This document shows positions 41,189 through 52,200 of a stretch of 64,000 nt of DNA, in pieces. The notes beneath the pieces are model-generated. The model worked only from the letters and a program-made list of their open reading frames with translations. It did not search any database and had not been told where the DNA came from. The stretch comes from a virus. The stretch lies in IMG/VR virus record IMGVR_UViG_3300025012_000042, positions 48,821-112,820 of that record; one strand, 5' to 3'. The position numbers were made by a program, and so were the translations under genes. Numbering within the stretch: position 1 is the stretch's first letter; each line of letters starts with the position of its first letter.

Positions 41189-41244
41189 TGAAAAATAATG
41201 ATTTATTTAGTAATGTTATGTTGAAAGTTACTTTATTTTTCTAA
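41188..41244 (+). CDS. Possible 18-residue peptide, opposite strand to the tail operon
   Basis: AAAGGAGG is followed after 7 bases by ATG 41188, encoding M-K-N-N-D-L-F-S-N-V-M-L-K-V-T-L-F-F. The ribosome site is excellent but a + strand promoter (TTGTCT...TATAGC) is only weak. Its end is antisense to the small gene at 41233-41367. Confidence 0.3.
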   Translation: MKNNDLFSNVMLKVTLFF

Positions 41245-41367
41245 AATTAACAAAACAACCTCTCTCAAATTATCCAACTTAGGGATATCTTCTTTTGAAT
41301 ATTTATTATTTTTATTTTTAATTAAATTAATCCAAATTTTTACTAAACCACTTTCACTGTTAAACAT
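41233..41367 (-). CDS. Small phage tail-region protein (XkdX-like position)
   Basis: The ATG overlaps the stop of the preceding gene (TAATG) and GGAGG lies 7-8 bases upstream. The 44-residue product contains V-K-I-W-I-N-L-I-K and I-P-K-L-D-N-L-R-E-V-V, a pattern I recall from small proteins found after minor tail genes in Bacillus-type phages. Function is unknown. Confidence 0.6.
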   Translation of the reverse strand: MFNSESGLVKIWINLIKNKNNKYSKEDIPKLDNLREVVLLILEK

Positions 41368-41774
41368 TATAAAATTCCTCCAGTTATATTAGAAAATGAT
41401 ATACTTAATTCAGCAATGGCATTCTGTGTTTCAATATTTTGTTGCTCTTGCCGTGCTGAAATAATTGACATTTCAGCAATTGCTGAATACAAGGATGCGT
41501 TTTCTTGTTCGAGTTTTTCAATTTTCTTTTGTAAAGACGTTTTAATTTTCTTGCTTTTTAATTCCTCGTCTGTCATTTTTATAATTGTGTTATTAATTAT
41601 TTTATAATGATTAATATTCCCATTTGGAACATCTTCATCATTAATATAAATTCCTGACAGTCTTTCAAGGGCAGAAGAATTATTTTGATAAATGTTTTCA
41701 ATTTTTTGGTCTCCCGAAAACTTGGCTTGAATTTGTCTCGTTGATTTTTCATAAATTATTAGCACTAATTTCAC
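41367..41774 (-). CDS. Tail-region protein with C-terminal coiled coil
   Basis: The 135-residue protein has a beta-rich N-terminus (about 1-65) and a leucine/glutamate coiled coil (about 75-110: L-Q-K-K-I-E-K-L-E-Q-E-N). The layout resembles XkdW-type proteins located after the long tail fibre gene. It starts 5 bp after the giant tail gene. Confidence 0.55.
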   Translation of the reverse strand: MKLVLIIYEKSTRQIQAKFSGDQKIENIYQNNSSALERLSGIYINDEDVPNGNINHYKIINNTIIKMTDEELKSKKIKTSLQKKIEKLEQENASLYSAIAEMSIISARQEQQNIETQNAIAELSISFSNITGGIL

Positions 41775-41778
41775 CTCT

Positions 41779-44700
41779 CTATAAAACAGTTATAAGCAAA
41801 AATTCTATACCTTGATAGTAATACCCTTCAAACGATTCATATGCTGTACAATAACCTCTCACTTGGACTTTAGCCAAACTTACATCAGTAGATACTATTG
41901 TTAAAGTTGTGTAAGAATAAGCAGCATCTACCCCCAAAGGGAGTTGCATAGCAGTAGTAGATAAAAAGCATTTAAAGGCTTTATTTCTAAACCTAACTGG
42001 TAGGTCGATATATAATCCATTTTCCCAAACTAATTTTGCTGCAGCTTCTTCAGCGTCCGTCCAATCTAGATCAACCCATGCAACACCTAACCCTATAGTT
42101 GAGCCGGATATTATATGGGTTTCATATTGATAAGGAATTGTTTCACCATCCACTAATCTCTCTAACCCATTTGCAGTTAATTGTGTATGACCACCTCCTG
42201 CTGAATCAGAATGACTTGCTCTTATACCATACAGCCCAGTTGCAAATTCGCCCATATTAACAACTTCTGTAGAAGTTCCATTCTTAACCTGAATACCATT
42301 TTGAGTAATATATGTGCTATTATAACTAGTATCAGGTTGAAGAGAATTACCTGCTTGATCTTTCACGGTTGAGGCAGATACTCCATCAATAGTGCCAGTT
42401 ACATCTCCACCAAAAGCAACAGTAGATGAAGGTTGGTAAGGATTTTCTCCTTCATAAACAGATTTAATAATAGAAGAAGATAAAAATCCAGATACATTAA
42501 TATCTTGATCGACTATTCTATATGCTTTAATACCAAAAGTATAATATTTATTTGATGGAATTCCATGTAAAATAAATGCTCTTTTTTCAGGTGTTACATA
42601 AAATACTTGTTCGCTTGCAACAGTTGTTCCAAATGTATAAGAAAAGTTTACATCTGATTGATAAACATAAACAATAAACCCATCAATATCGTAGGCATCA
42701 CCTGTACCAGTAAAATCCCATTCAAAACTAATATTTGCCGAACCATCTGTATTAATAGTATGATCTATTGATGTTCCATCGTTTGCAATTATAGGGTTAG
42801 CAGGTGTTGTTGACTTTCTATCATTTCTACCATCAAAATTTATAGTTGCAGTTTGAACAGTTTCGGCAGTTTGTGTACCAACATTATCAGTATTTATTGC
42901 ATTTCCACCTTGAGAATCAGATGTGGCAAAATTAAATTCTACATTTCCTGATGGAAGAGTATTGTTTAAGCCACTAAATTTATTCCATGCTTGATTTGCT
43001 ACTGTATCGTCAGTATATCTTACTTTTAAAACCCAATTACTTTCTAAATATGAAGTATTGTTAGAATTTGATGTTAAAATCTCACCTTGTGAGTATAATG
43101 AATGGACAATATCACTTTCTAATATCCATAAATCATCTTTCTGATAACTTGTAGGTTTTAAAGTGTATATAGTCTTTTTACCATCAATAGTGTCAAAAAT
43201 GTCTTTAGGTATTTCTTGTTGTGACCACTTATAATCAAAATTACTTCCATTCACAGTTTTAGTATAAATATAAGTCTTTTTAATAGTTGGAGTAGAATCA
43301 TACCATAAGTCAGTTACAAATTTATTATAATCACTGTTATCGGGGACATTGACATATTCAGGATGTGGCATTATGGTTTGATAAAATGTATCTGCTTTCC
43401 CATCAATCAGACCTTCAAGAGTAGTTTTATCAGTAGGATAAATTACATTAACAAATTCGTTCGTACTAATCTCTTCGTTAGTTGCTATTCTTATCGATAC
43501 CCTATCAAAGATAATGTCTTTTGTTGCTGTTGTATCAATAGAGTAACTATTTGCCATTACATATCCAGTCATTCCAGTCCATCCACTTAAATTATCATGT
43601 GGTCTAGTGACTAAAGTTCTAACAGTATACCATTTCCCTAAAGTTGGACTTAAAACATAGTCTGATAATTTAATAGTTGCATGATACGGCGTTGACATAC
43701 CTATCCAGTTAATTAAAATTCCTGCACCTGTCAAAGCACCACTAACCAACATAAAATCAATTTCAATAACTAAATATTTGTGATTGGCTATATTAGAAAC
43801 ATAGGCTGAAGAATCCATAGCCATTCCAGCTTGCGCAGTACCTATATTCCAACGACAGGCATAACTTCCATTAATTTTAAGAGTTGTTTCTCTTGTTGGG
43901 CCAGAATAAGAACTCCATGCACTAAATCCAACAGGATAATTACTAGATGCAAGCCAATTAGAAAAATTAGGATTAGTGCTTAGTAATCCAACTGTATCAT
44001 TAAGTATAGATGACGTTGCTGAACTTGAATTTAAACTAAAAGATGTTGAAACATTATTCCATTTGTCTCTAACTTTTAATTTATAAGTATAAGTTGTAGG
44101 AATGTCTACAGGAGGATCATAATCAATAAAATAACCTTGCGAAGCACCACTTCCTGCTACAGATGCTATTTTTGTTGCTGAACCATCACTCCAAGTTGAA
44201 CCCGAACATCTCCATATTTCATAGATTAAACCTTGTTCTGATATTTCAGTCCATGTAACCTTTATGGCTCCAAATTGACTAGTGGTAGTCGGGTTAGGAG
44301 GAGTAGGGGCTGTATTATCTACAGCAATACTATTTTGAGCAGAAGTTAAACTACTTTCCATTCCACTATAATCTATAGCCGAAACTTTATAATAATATAT
44401 TTGGGCAGGTTTTAAATATGGATCAGTATATTGACGCGAGGTTGTTTCAGCAATTACATAATAATTTATATTATTCAAACTACGATAAATTCTATATTTT
44501 TCTACATCTGTAGATGTACTCGCTGTCCAAGAAATTGTTATTCTTCCATCATAATCTGGAGTCAATGTTAAATTTGTTGGAGTATTAGGGACAAAAGCAT
44601 CAGCAGGTTTATAAATATTAGTATTAGGAGCAGAAGATATGGTATATAAACTTGACAAACCAATAATATCTACTGCTTTTACTCTATATCTATAATTAGC

Positions 44701-47700
44701 TAAAGTTGTGGTAGATGCAGAAATATTATATTCTGTGTAATTGTTTGTATTTATATTAAATATTGTTGGATAAGTAGAACCACTATCTGTAGATTTTTCT
44801 AGTATATAGCCTACCACATCATTACTAGAACTTTTATCCCAAGTAATATCTATACGCCCTAACCTTGCAATAGCAGAAATACTTATTGGAGCAGAAGGAA
44901 TATTAGTATTGTTGGCAGTACATGATTTCCATTCTAATTCTGGTAACTCGGATTCATTTCCGACTTTATTATAAGCAGAAACATAATACCAATAAGATAC
45001 TTGATGCTGTACAGTTTTGTCTATAAATGATAATATATCTTGAGTTGCGGTTCCTACAATAAACTTATCTGTACCTGTTGCAGAAGTTGCTCTCCAAATG
45101 TAATAACCTGCAATTCCTGAACCATTATCAGTAAAGCCACTCCAACTTATAGTTATTGTCCCATCTGCATTTGCTACTGGAATTCCTACTGTACCAACCG
45201 TAGGGATTGTAGTATTCATTACATTTAATAAGTTTTTCTTTGCTGTATAATAATTTGAAAAATTAGTTCTAAAAGTTTCTCCATTAATATCGGAAGTAGC
45301 AGTTAAACTAAACAATAAAGCAGTAGTATTAGGAGAAATTATAGATGTATTGAGATAAGCATCTAAATCATTATATTTTTCATCATATATCGTATAAACG
45401 TCTTCCATAAGAATTCCATAAGTATTAGCTTGATTATCTAATATTGATTTTTCTGCTACAATTGCATCCCACTGTAATTTAACTGATTGTTTTTCTGAAG
45501 CTGATAATTTAGAATCACTAGAAATATCTTCTAGTGATTGACCAACACTTGTATTTGTCCAATCGGTCAGTAAATAAGTCTCTCCACTTATTTTTGAGGT
45601 AGTACATTTTTTTAAAACACCACCCGTATCCCATAAATCCCCTTCATCATAAGGTGGGGTAGGATAATCAGGATCTTGTTGATAAAATACCCTACGTTTG
45701 TGATCTGTCGCTATATCATATGCTTCATTTGCTTTTTGCAATGCTTCTGTAATTGCACTATCAGTAATTAAACTCCAAGAATATAAATTTACATTATAAA
45801 TAAACCTATATCCATATCCTGTTAAATTATTATAGAATACATCACCTAAATGATTATCTCTTTGAGCAGTTGTATTCCAATCGCTTGAAGGAACATTATA
45901 TATAATTACTTGATTAGCAGTTAATTCTACACCGATTGCTTCTGTTAGTGTAATAGTTTTGTTTACACTATCTACACCATCAGTAGCAATTATTTTTGTT
46001 ACTATTAATATATCTGTAGTTTCGGTTTTACCATAAAAACTAATAGACATTCCATCTGATAAACCAAGTACATTATCTAGATGAATTATTGTGTCTGAAG
46101 TTAATGTGGTTGTTGTAACTGTTGCATAAATTGGAGTATAGTCATAAAACCAAGTTGAAACGCTGCCATCTATTAAACCAAGAAGATAATCGTAATCTGT
46201 ATTACGTGTAGCAATTGTAGAAAAGGTATTGTCTGCGTATATTTTTGCTGAGTCAATGGCATTTTGTTCTGCTGAATTCCAGTTGGAAGTTGAAGTTTGG
46301 TTAATTTGGGATTCTGGAAGACCTTCAACAATTTCCAACGAACCTCCTTTAATTCTAATTCCTCTTTTTTCAGTTTCTCCATCCATATATTTTCCAATTT
46401 CAACGACTGGATTTTCAGTACCATCATATACATCAATACCATCGAAAAGCCCCGAATTGGCGATCACAGTTTTACCCCACAAAACACTAGCATTAACACC
46501 GTCTGGAGTAATTCCAGTGCTGGCAGTTTGCCAACCATCTTTAGTTAGGGCAATAATGTTATTTATAATTCTTAATTGTTCTGGAGAAACTATACCATTA
46601 TCGTCTATTTCTTTTAACCAGATTCCTCTTTTATCAATTATTTGAGATTGATTTTTTGAAGCTAGTATCTTTTTTAATGTGGCATCAATATTTTCATTTC
46701 TAAGTTCAGTTATTACACTTGGGTTTACTTTATTATCCCAATCTACTTTATTCATACTTAAAGTCGTTGAAGAAGTTATGGCATTACTAATTAAATCTTT
46801 GAAATAAATATTAGGATCATCAATAGAATCTTTATTACTAAAAGATAGCACTAGAGAATTATCTTTTGGTTTATACGTATACCCTATTAATCTGACCCAA
46901 ATATCAATTTCAAATTTAGAAAATTCTACGTTTACGATATCTCCTAATACAAGCTTACTCCAATCATGTTGACATTCTACAATCTGTAAAAAATCAATTA
47001 TTTCAATGTCAAATATTAATGGAGGGGTACATAATTTCAATAATTTTTTCTTACCTTCTTCTAATAATTCACTCGAATCTGTATAATTAGAATCATGCCA
47101 TGTAGTCTCCTTAATAAAATTATCAAATTCTTCAACTAAAGCTTCTGTATTAATATAATTAGAAATATCAATACTATTTCTATAATTTATAATTTCATTA
47201 TTTTTATTGTTTATCTCACTTTGTTTTGAATCAACTAATTGCTGTTTTGACGAAACTAGAATTTCAGCATTATCCAAATCAATATTTAGTTGTGTTAAAC
47301 TTTGGTTCGTGGATATTGCCATATCTACAGCATCCTGTGCAATTTCTAAAACACCTTCTGCATCAATTAAATCATTATCGAGTGCTGTATATTCGATTTG
47401 AATGATATTTAATTGTGATAATAAAATACTATAATTTATATTTATTTGTTCCCAAATTGTTCCATCCCAACGCCAATATCCATTATTATCAGGATTAACA
47501 TCAGAAGTTATTTGATATGTATCTCCAATAGTTAAACCAGAAGATGGCAGGGATGCATAATTTAATATAGCACTTTTCCAAGTAGTGAGTATTTCTAAAC
47601 TACTCAAATATTCTTCATATGCATTTAAACTATTAATCAGGTCTTGCGACATATAATCTGTATCTTTATAAAAGGTATAGTTTTCAATATACGGAGCACC

Positions 47701-48438
47701 AGTTGGATTAATATCGCTAATACTAATATCATTTCCAAAGCAATATAATCTTGTTCTAATCTCATCGTTTTTTATTTGCTTATTGATGCTTTTTATATAG
47801 TTTTCTTCAGATATATATAAACCTTTATTTCCTTGAAGTTGATCTAATGTTTTTACTGATATAGTTTTAGTTTTTGTATCAAAAAGGAAAATACATCCAA
47901 AAGCAGGTTGAACATCATTGATTAAAAAATCAAATAAAGTTTTTTCACTTATATCAAATGAACGATATATTGTGTGCGAATTTACAAAATCTAAAAATGA
48001 TTGTGCGTCTAGTTTCCAACTAGTTAATGTCTTTATATAATTCATTACACCTAATTGGTAACCCTCTTCGTCTAAATCATTAGACAGTGTGTATAACTTA
48101 CGAGAAACAAAATTATAACTTCTAATGATTTTTTTATTTAGCATATATTCTAAAGAGTAACAATGGATATTTTTAATTTCTATTCCGTCACCAATTTCTT
48201 CAGGACTATCAATGATGAAATATTTCTCATCATTTAGTAGTACTAAATAGTCTCCTTTAATTAAATCATAATAATTTTCACCATAATTTATATTAAAGCT
48301 TAATTCGTCAGTTGTTGGAAATCTAGCATCATAAGTTATATCTTCATAATTTATAACCCCTATTTGAGTTTTATCAGGTTTGCATAATATTAATTCATAT
48401 TCTATGGGTTCTAAACTTCGGTCAATATCTCCAAGCAT
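41779..48438 (-). CDS. Giant phage tail protein: tail-tip (Tal-like) domain with fibronectin-type repeats
   Basis: The 2219-residue protein begins with a tail-tip/endopeptidase-tail-like domain (about 1-180 and 440-560; Y-E-L-I-L-C-K-P-D-K-T and P-T-T-D-E-L-S-F-N-I-N-Y). A W-R-W-D-G-T-I-W module sits near residue 315. Four or five fibronectin type III-like repeats lie at about 1085-1460 (each with I-T-I-S-W or I-D-I-T-W and a later Y-Y-K-V or Y-R-V-K). A carbohydrate-binding-like domain follows (about 1480-1650) and another beta domain (about 1870-1970). It follows Dit, as tail-tip proteins do. It probably forms the tail spike core and binds surface polymers. No clear peptidase site was found. 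Confidence 0.75.
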   Translation of the reverse strand: MLGDIDRSLEPIEYELILCKPDKTQIGVINYEDITYDARFPTTDELSFNINYGENYYDLIKGDYLVLLNDEKYFIIDSPEEIGDGIEIKNIHCYSLEYMLNKKIIRSYNFVSRKLYTLSNDLDEEGYQLGVMNYIKTLTSWKLDAQSFLDFVNSHTIYRSFDISEKTLFDFLINDVQPAFGCIFLFDTKTKTISVKTLDQLQGNKGLYISEENYIKSINKQIKNDEIRTRLYCFGNDISISDINPTGAPYIENYTFYKDTDYMSQDLINSLNAYEEYLSSLEILTTWKSAILNYASLPSSGLTIGDTYQITSDVNPDNNGYWRWDGTIWEQININYSILLSQLNIIQIEYTALDNDLIDAEGVLEIAQDAVDMAISTNQSLTQLNIDLDNAEILVSSKQQLVDSKQSEINNKNNEIINYRNSIDISNYINTEALVEEFDNFIKETTWHDSNYTDSSELLEEGKKKLLKLCTPPLIFDIEIIDFLQIVECQHDWSKLVLGDIVNVEFSKFEIDIWVRLIGYTYKPKDNSLVLSFSNKDSIDDPNIYFKDLISNAITSSTTLSMNKVDWDNKVNPSVITELRNENIDATLKKILASKNQSQIIDKRGIWLKEIDDNGIVSPEQLRIINNIIALTKDGWQTASTGITPDGVNASVLWGKTVIANSGLFDGIDVYDGTENPVVEIGKYMDGETEKRGIRIKGGSLEIVEGLPESQINQTSTSNWNSAEQNAIDSAKIYADNTFSTIATRNTDYDYLLGLIDGSVSTWFYDYTPIYATVTTTTLTSDTIIHLDNVLGLSDGMSISFYGKTETTDILIVTKIIATDGVDSVNKTITLTEAIGVELTANQVIIYNVPSSDWNTTAQRDNHLGDVFYNNLTGYGYRFIYNVNLYSWSLITDSAITEALQKANEAYDIATDHKRRVFYQQDPDYPTPPYDEGDLWDTGGVLKKCTTSKISGETYLLTDWTNTSVGQSLEDISSDSKLSASEKQSVKLQWDAIVAEKSILDNQANTYGILMEDVYTIYDEKYNDLDAYLNTSIISPNTTALLFSLTATSDINGETFRTNFSNYYTAKKNLLNVMNTTIPTVGTVGIPVANADGTITISWSGFTDNGSGIAGYYIWRATSATGTDKFIVGTATQDILSFIDKTVQHQVSYWYYVSAYNKVGNESELPELEWKSCTANNTNIPSAPISISAIARLGRIDITWDKSSSNDVVGYILEKSTDSGSTYPTIFNINTNNYTEYNISASTTTLANYRYRVKAVDIIGLSSLYTISSAPNTNIYKPADAFVPNTPTNLTLTPDYDGRITISWTASTSTDVEKYRIYRSLNNINYYVIAETTSRQYTDPYLKPAQIYYYKVSAIDYSGMESSLTSAQNSIAVDNTAPTPPNPTTTSQFGAIKVTWTEISEQGLIYEIWRCSGSTWSDGSATKIASVAGSGASQGYFIDYDPPVDIPTTYTYKLKVRDKWNNVSTSFSLNSSSATSSILNDTVGLLSTNPNFSNWLASSNYPVGFSAWSSYSGPTRETTLKINGSYACRWNIGTAQAGMAMDSSAYVSNIANHKYLVIEIDFMLVSGALTGAGILINWIGMSTPYHATIKLSDYVLSPTLGKWYTVRTLVTRPHDNLSGWTGMTGYVMANSYSIDTTATKDIIFDRVSIRIATNEEISTNEFVNVIYPTDKTTLEGLIDGKADTFYQTIMPHPEYVNVPDNSDYNKFVTDLWYDSTPTIKKTYIYTKTVNGSNFDYKWSQQEIPKDIFDTIDGKKTIYTLKPTSYQKDDLWILESDIVHSLYSQGEILTSNSNNTSYLESNWVLKVRYTDDTVANQAWNKFSGLNNTLPSGNVEFNFATSDSQGGNAINTDNVGTQTAETVQTATINFDGRNDRKSTTPANPIIANDGTSIDHTINTDGSANISFEWDFTGTGDAYDIDGFIVYVYQSDVNFSYTFGTTVASEQVFYVTPEKRAFILHGIPSNKYYTFGIKAYRIVDQDINVSGFLSSSIIKSVYEGENPYQPSSTVAFGGDVTGTIDGVSASTVKDQAGNSLQPDTSYNSTYITQNGIQVKNGTSTEVVNMGEFATGLYGIRASHSDSAGGGHTQLTANGLERLVDGETIPYQYETHIISGSTIGLGVAWVDLDWTDAEEAAAKLVWENGLYIDLPVRFRNKAFKCFLSTTAMQLPLGVDAAYSYTTLTIVSTDVSLAKVQVRGYCTAYESFEGYYYQGIEFLLITVL

Positions 48439-48455
48439 TAATTAATCTCCCCTTT

Positions 48456-49229
48456 TTATGCCCACAATGGGAATTTATATCTAAAAGATAATAAACATTT
48501 TCCAGTAACTTCAATTCTATTTGCTCCATAAACAAATCTAAACCACTTTTTATTAAAATTGCCTATTCTATATAATCCTATGTCGCTTATTATTTGTTTT
48601 CGTTCATTATTTGTATAAATTTTTTCTCCTACTATCAAGTCAGTAAATTCAAATATTTCTCCTCCATTGCTCAGATTTGTTAAGGTCAATCCTGTATCTG
48701 TTCCACTTAATGTAAACTCAATTTCAGGATAAAGGTATTTAACTGCATTAGAATAATTATATATTGTTATAGTGGTTGGAAGAGTTGATGCACTTAAATC
48801 GAAATTGTTTTGATATACTGAAGAATAGCCCCATGGAGCGTCACAACGAAATTTTATACTTATATATCCTTTGAATGAACCAAAAGTTATAAGATCAATT
48901 TTATCAGTAGAAATTACATTATATATAAGGTCTGGATTATCTTCTGATATGAATTGCTTATATTCTTCATGAATTAACCACTTGCTTAGTTGCATTTTCT
49001 TTTCTGGCGTGAACTCTTCATCTAATAGAGAGCAGATTATTTCAAATTCTAATGGTTCTTTTTCAACTCTATATAATGCAGGTATGTGATTTTTGTATTT
49101 TTTCTCTTCAATAATATTTTGTGCAGGAGCGAATGGGGAGGAATTTTCACTTGATCCTCCTATACGAACTATGTATAATCCCATGTCCTGACTAGATATA
49201 TTGTCAAATATGAATGACATATTTATCAA
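48456..49229 (-). CDS. Distal tail protein (Dit)
   Basis: TTG 49229 is used: GGAGGTG lies 7 bases before it, while the ATG nine bases later is too distant. The 257 residues begin F-I-F-D-N-I-S-S-Q-D-M-G-L-Y-I-V and continue with the Dit pattern (E-K-E-P-L-E-F-E-I-I-C-S, C-D-A-P-W-G-Y). Dit forms the hub linking tail tube, tape-measure end and baseplate. Its place between tape measure and tail tip supports the call. Confidence 0.8.
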   Translation of the reverse strand: MINMSFIFDNISSQDMGLYIVRIGGSSENSSPFAPAQNIIEEKKYKNHIPALYRVEKEPLEFEIICSLLDEEFTPEKKMQLSKWLIHEEYKQFISEDNPDLIYNVISTDKIDLITFGSFKGYISIKFRCDAPWGYSSVYQNNFDLSASTLPTTITIYNYSNAVKYLYPEIEFTLSGTDTGLTLTNLSNGGEIFEFTDLIVGEKIYTNNERKQIISDIGLYRIGNFNKKWFRFVYGANRIEVTGKCLLSFRYKFPLWA

Positions 49230-49286
49230 TTATTTTCACCTCCGATATAAAGAGGTATATTACACACATACACCTCTTTATATTTT

Positions 49287-52200
49287 TTACTTTCTAAAAA
49301 CTCCGCTACGATTAAACGTTTTATTTAACTCATTTATAGTATATTTGGCTATTTTTTCTAAACTAGGGAGTGATTTTGCATCTACATTCCCTTCAACATG
49401 AATCAGGTTATCAAATTTAAACTCCATTGTTTGTTGTTGAGATTGTTTTAATATATTACTATAATCTGGGAGTTTAATATTACTCATCAAATTGGTAGAT
49501 AAACTAGGTAAATTGTGAACAATATCCCATAATTTTTTCCCATCTGTCGCATTGAAAATTGTTTCTACACTTGAATTAGTTCCATGTAGCATTGTCATTC
49601 CTGGGACATTATTAACTCCACCTGTTTTAAATCCTTCTGTTTTCTTTTTAAACTTTTCTAGTGTTTCGTATCTGTCATCACCCCAAATTCGCTCACCTTG
49701 ACCTATATTTGGTATTACTGCTGACCCACCCAATACTATGTCACCTGATTTTGCTGATGATGCATCCCCATTATTTACAGTAATAAAATTAAACTTATCA
49801 GCATTATTTACGCTCTTCGCTAAACCAATATCAATTGAATTGCCATATACATTTATTTTAGACGACTTAGCACTAGATTCAGATTTACTATCCTTAATAT
49901 CATCAACTGATTTACTCGCAGATTTAACTTCATCAATTAAATCTAATAAATCATTCCAACTCTCCCCCAACGATCTTGCTGTAGACTTATTCATATCCTT
50001 AAAATCACTCAAGAACGAACTCATTTGAGATTTAATTGCATTAGTATTTCCACTAATAATAGCTAATCTCATTGATGCATATTTTCTCTCATCATTAATA
50101 AGTTCATTGTACATATATTCTGTATCAGTTTTCTGCTTATCTAAATTTTCCTTAATGGATTTATATTTAGATTCTTCAGAGTCTTTCTTGGCATCAATAT
50201 CAGTTTTATAATCATCTAATTGCTCTGATAAAGCATCTTTACGTAAATCTCTAGAATGATCTTTTTGCATCTTTTCAATTTCAGTTATTTTATCAGCGAG
50301 TTGAGTTTCTAGTTCTTCTCGTTTAAATTTTGCTTCAATTGAATCATCTAAAGATAAGATGTTGATATCATTTTGAATCTTTTGTGCATCTTTTTGAGCA
50401 TTTGTTAGATTTAAATTATAATCCTCTGCATTTGCTTCATCATTAATTAACTTCATTTTTTCATCATAAGCATCTTGATATTTTTGCATTTCTTTGTCTA
50501 GATTGTCAAGTTTTTTCTCATGTCTTTTGTCTTCATAATCCATTTCATCTTCAATTTTAGAAATAGCAATATCTTTCTGCTTCTCATATACTCTTTTGAA
50601 AGTATTTATTATTGAGTCAGCAATTGAATTATAAATGGACAAAGTTTCACTTTTTGTTGATGATAATGAAGAATATAAAGATGTTAAAGTAGATTGTAAT
50701 TCTTCTTGTGCAGATGCAGTTAGATTAGTTGTGGCGATTAGGATTTGAAGATGATCAATTTCAGATTGAATTGCTTCTGATTTTTGCTTGAGGAGTTCAA
50801 TTTGCTGTTTTTGATTATCAGAGTATTGGGATGAGGATTGAGAGTATTGATCTTGTTCAGATTTAAGGAGAGATAGGGAATCTGAGATGGATTCGATTGA
50901 TTTATTGTAGGTGGTTAGGTCTGATTTTACGATATCGTAGTTTATGTCTAGGATAGTGGATTGGAGTTGTTTTTGGGAATCTGTTGCTTCCTCTGTAGCA
51001 TTTTTATTTTCTACCCATGCTTTACGAAGTTTTTGGATTTTAGTAAATAATGCTTCCATACTTGTTCTGGTTGCATTTGAACTTTCGTTCCATTCGGATT
51101 GGAAAGTTAATGATTCTTCATTATCCTCAGTAAACCATCTCCAATAACCTTGTGGAGTTTCAGCATTTATTTTTGCTTTTGCATCTTGAAGTTGAGTTAA
51201 TTGTAACTCTTGTGAGGCAATTAATTCGTTTGTTTTAGAAAGTGTTAATATATATTCTTCTTGCGATTTTGCTTGTTCAACTTCTTTTTGAATAGAGTCT
51301 GATTTAGTTTTAGTTAGAAGATTTTGAGCATTGATTTCTTTTATTATTGCATCTGTTGTGTCTTTAAATGTTTGAGGATCTTCTATTTTCTTATCGCCAA
51401 TTTCTGCAACTGCTGTCTCATTGCTTTTGCGAGCGTTATAGTCTCCCAACACACTTTTTACATAATTTTGTGTCTCGGCATATGGAGGTATCCCACCATA
51501 TTTTGTAACTGCCCCTGGCCCTGCATTATAAGCTGCTAAAGCAAGTGATATATCTCCACCAAATTTATCTAGTTGTTGTTTAAGATATTTTGCTCCCCCT
51601 TCTATATTTTGTGCAGGGTCATAGGAATTAGATACTCCAAGTGATTTAGCGGTAGCTGGCATGAGTTGAGTTAATCCTACTGCACCAGATGGCGAAACAA
51701 TCTTTGCTCTAAATCCAGATTCTTGTTTTATAAGAGCGTCTAGAAGTGTAGCTGAAATACCATTTTGCTTGGCAGACTCACGAATTAATTCTGCATATGG
51801 TCCAGTTACTACTTCTGGAATGTCAACTTTTTTTGTTGCAACAACTGGCATCTCTAATGCTTTTGTATATAAATCTGCTTTTTTATTAGCCTCATCTATT
51901 TTAGATTGGGCATCAGCTAAATTATACAAGGCACCATATGTGTTATCTTTTTCAAAACCATTGTAAACTTCTCCATACGATTTACCTGTTTTATTCATTT
52001 CTTGAAGAATTAATTGGTGTAAAACACTAGTTATATTTTCGTGAGTGTTTGATAAACCAGCCATCGCATTTTTTTCAAGACCAAGTTGTTTAATTCTTTT
52101 CTCTGATTCTTTTAAAACATCCTCAGATTTTTTCTTTTCATCTGCAATAGTTTGTAATCTTGTCTTAATAGATTGTTTGCGTAAATCCTCTAAAGCATCT

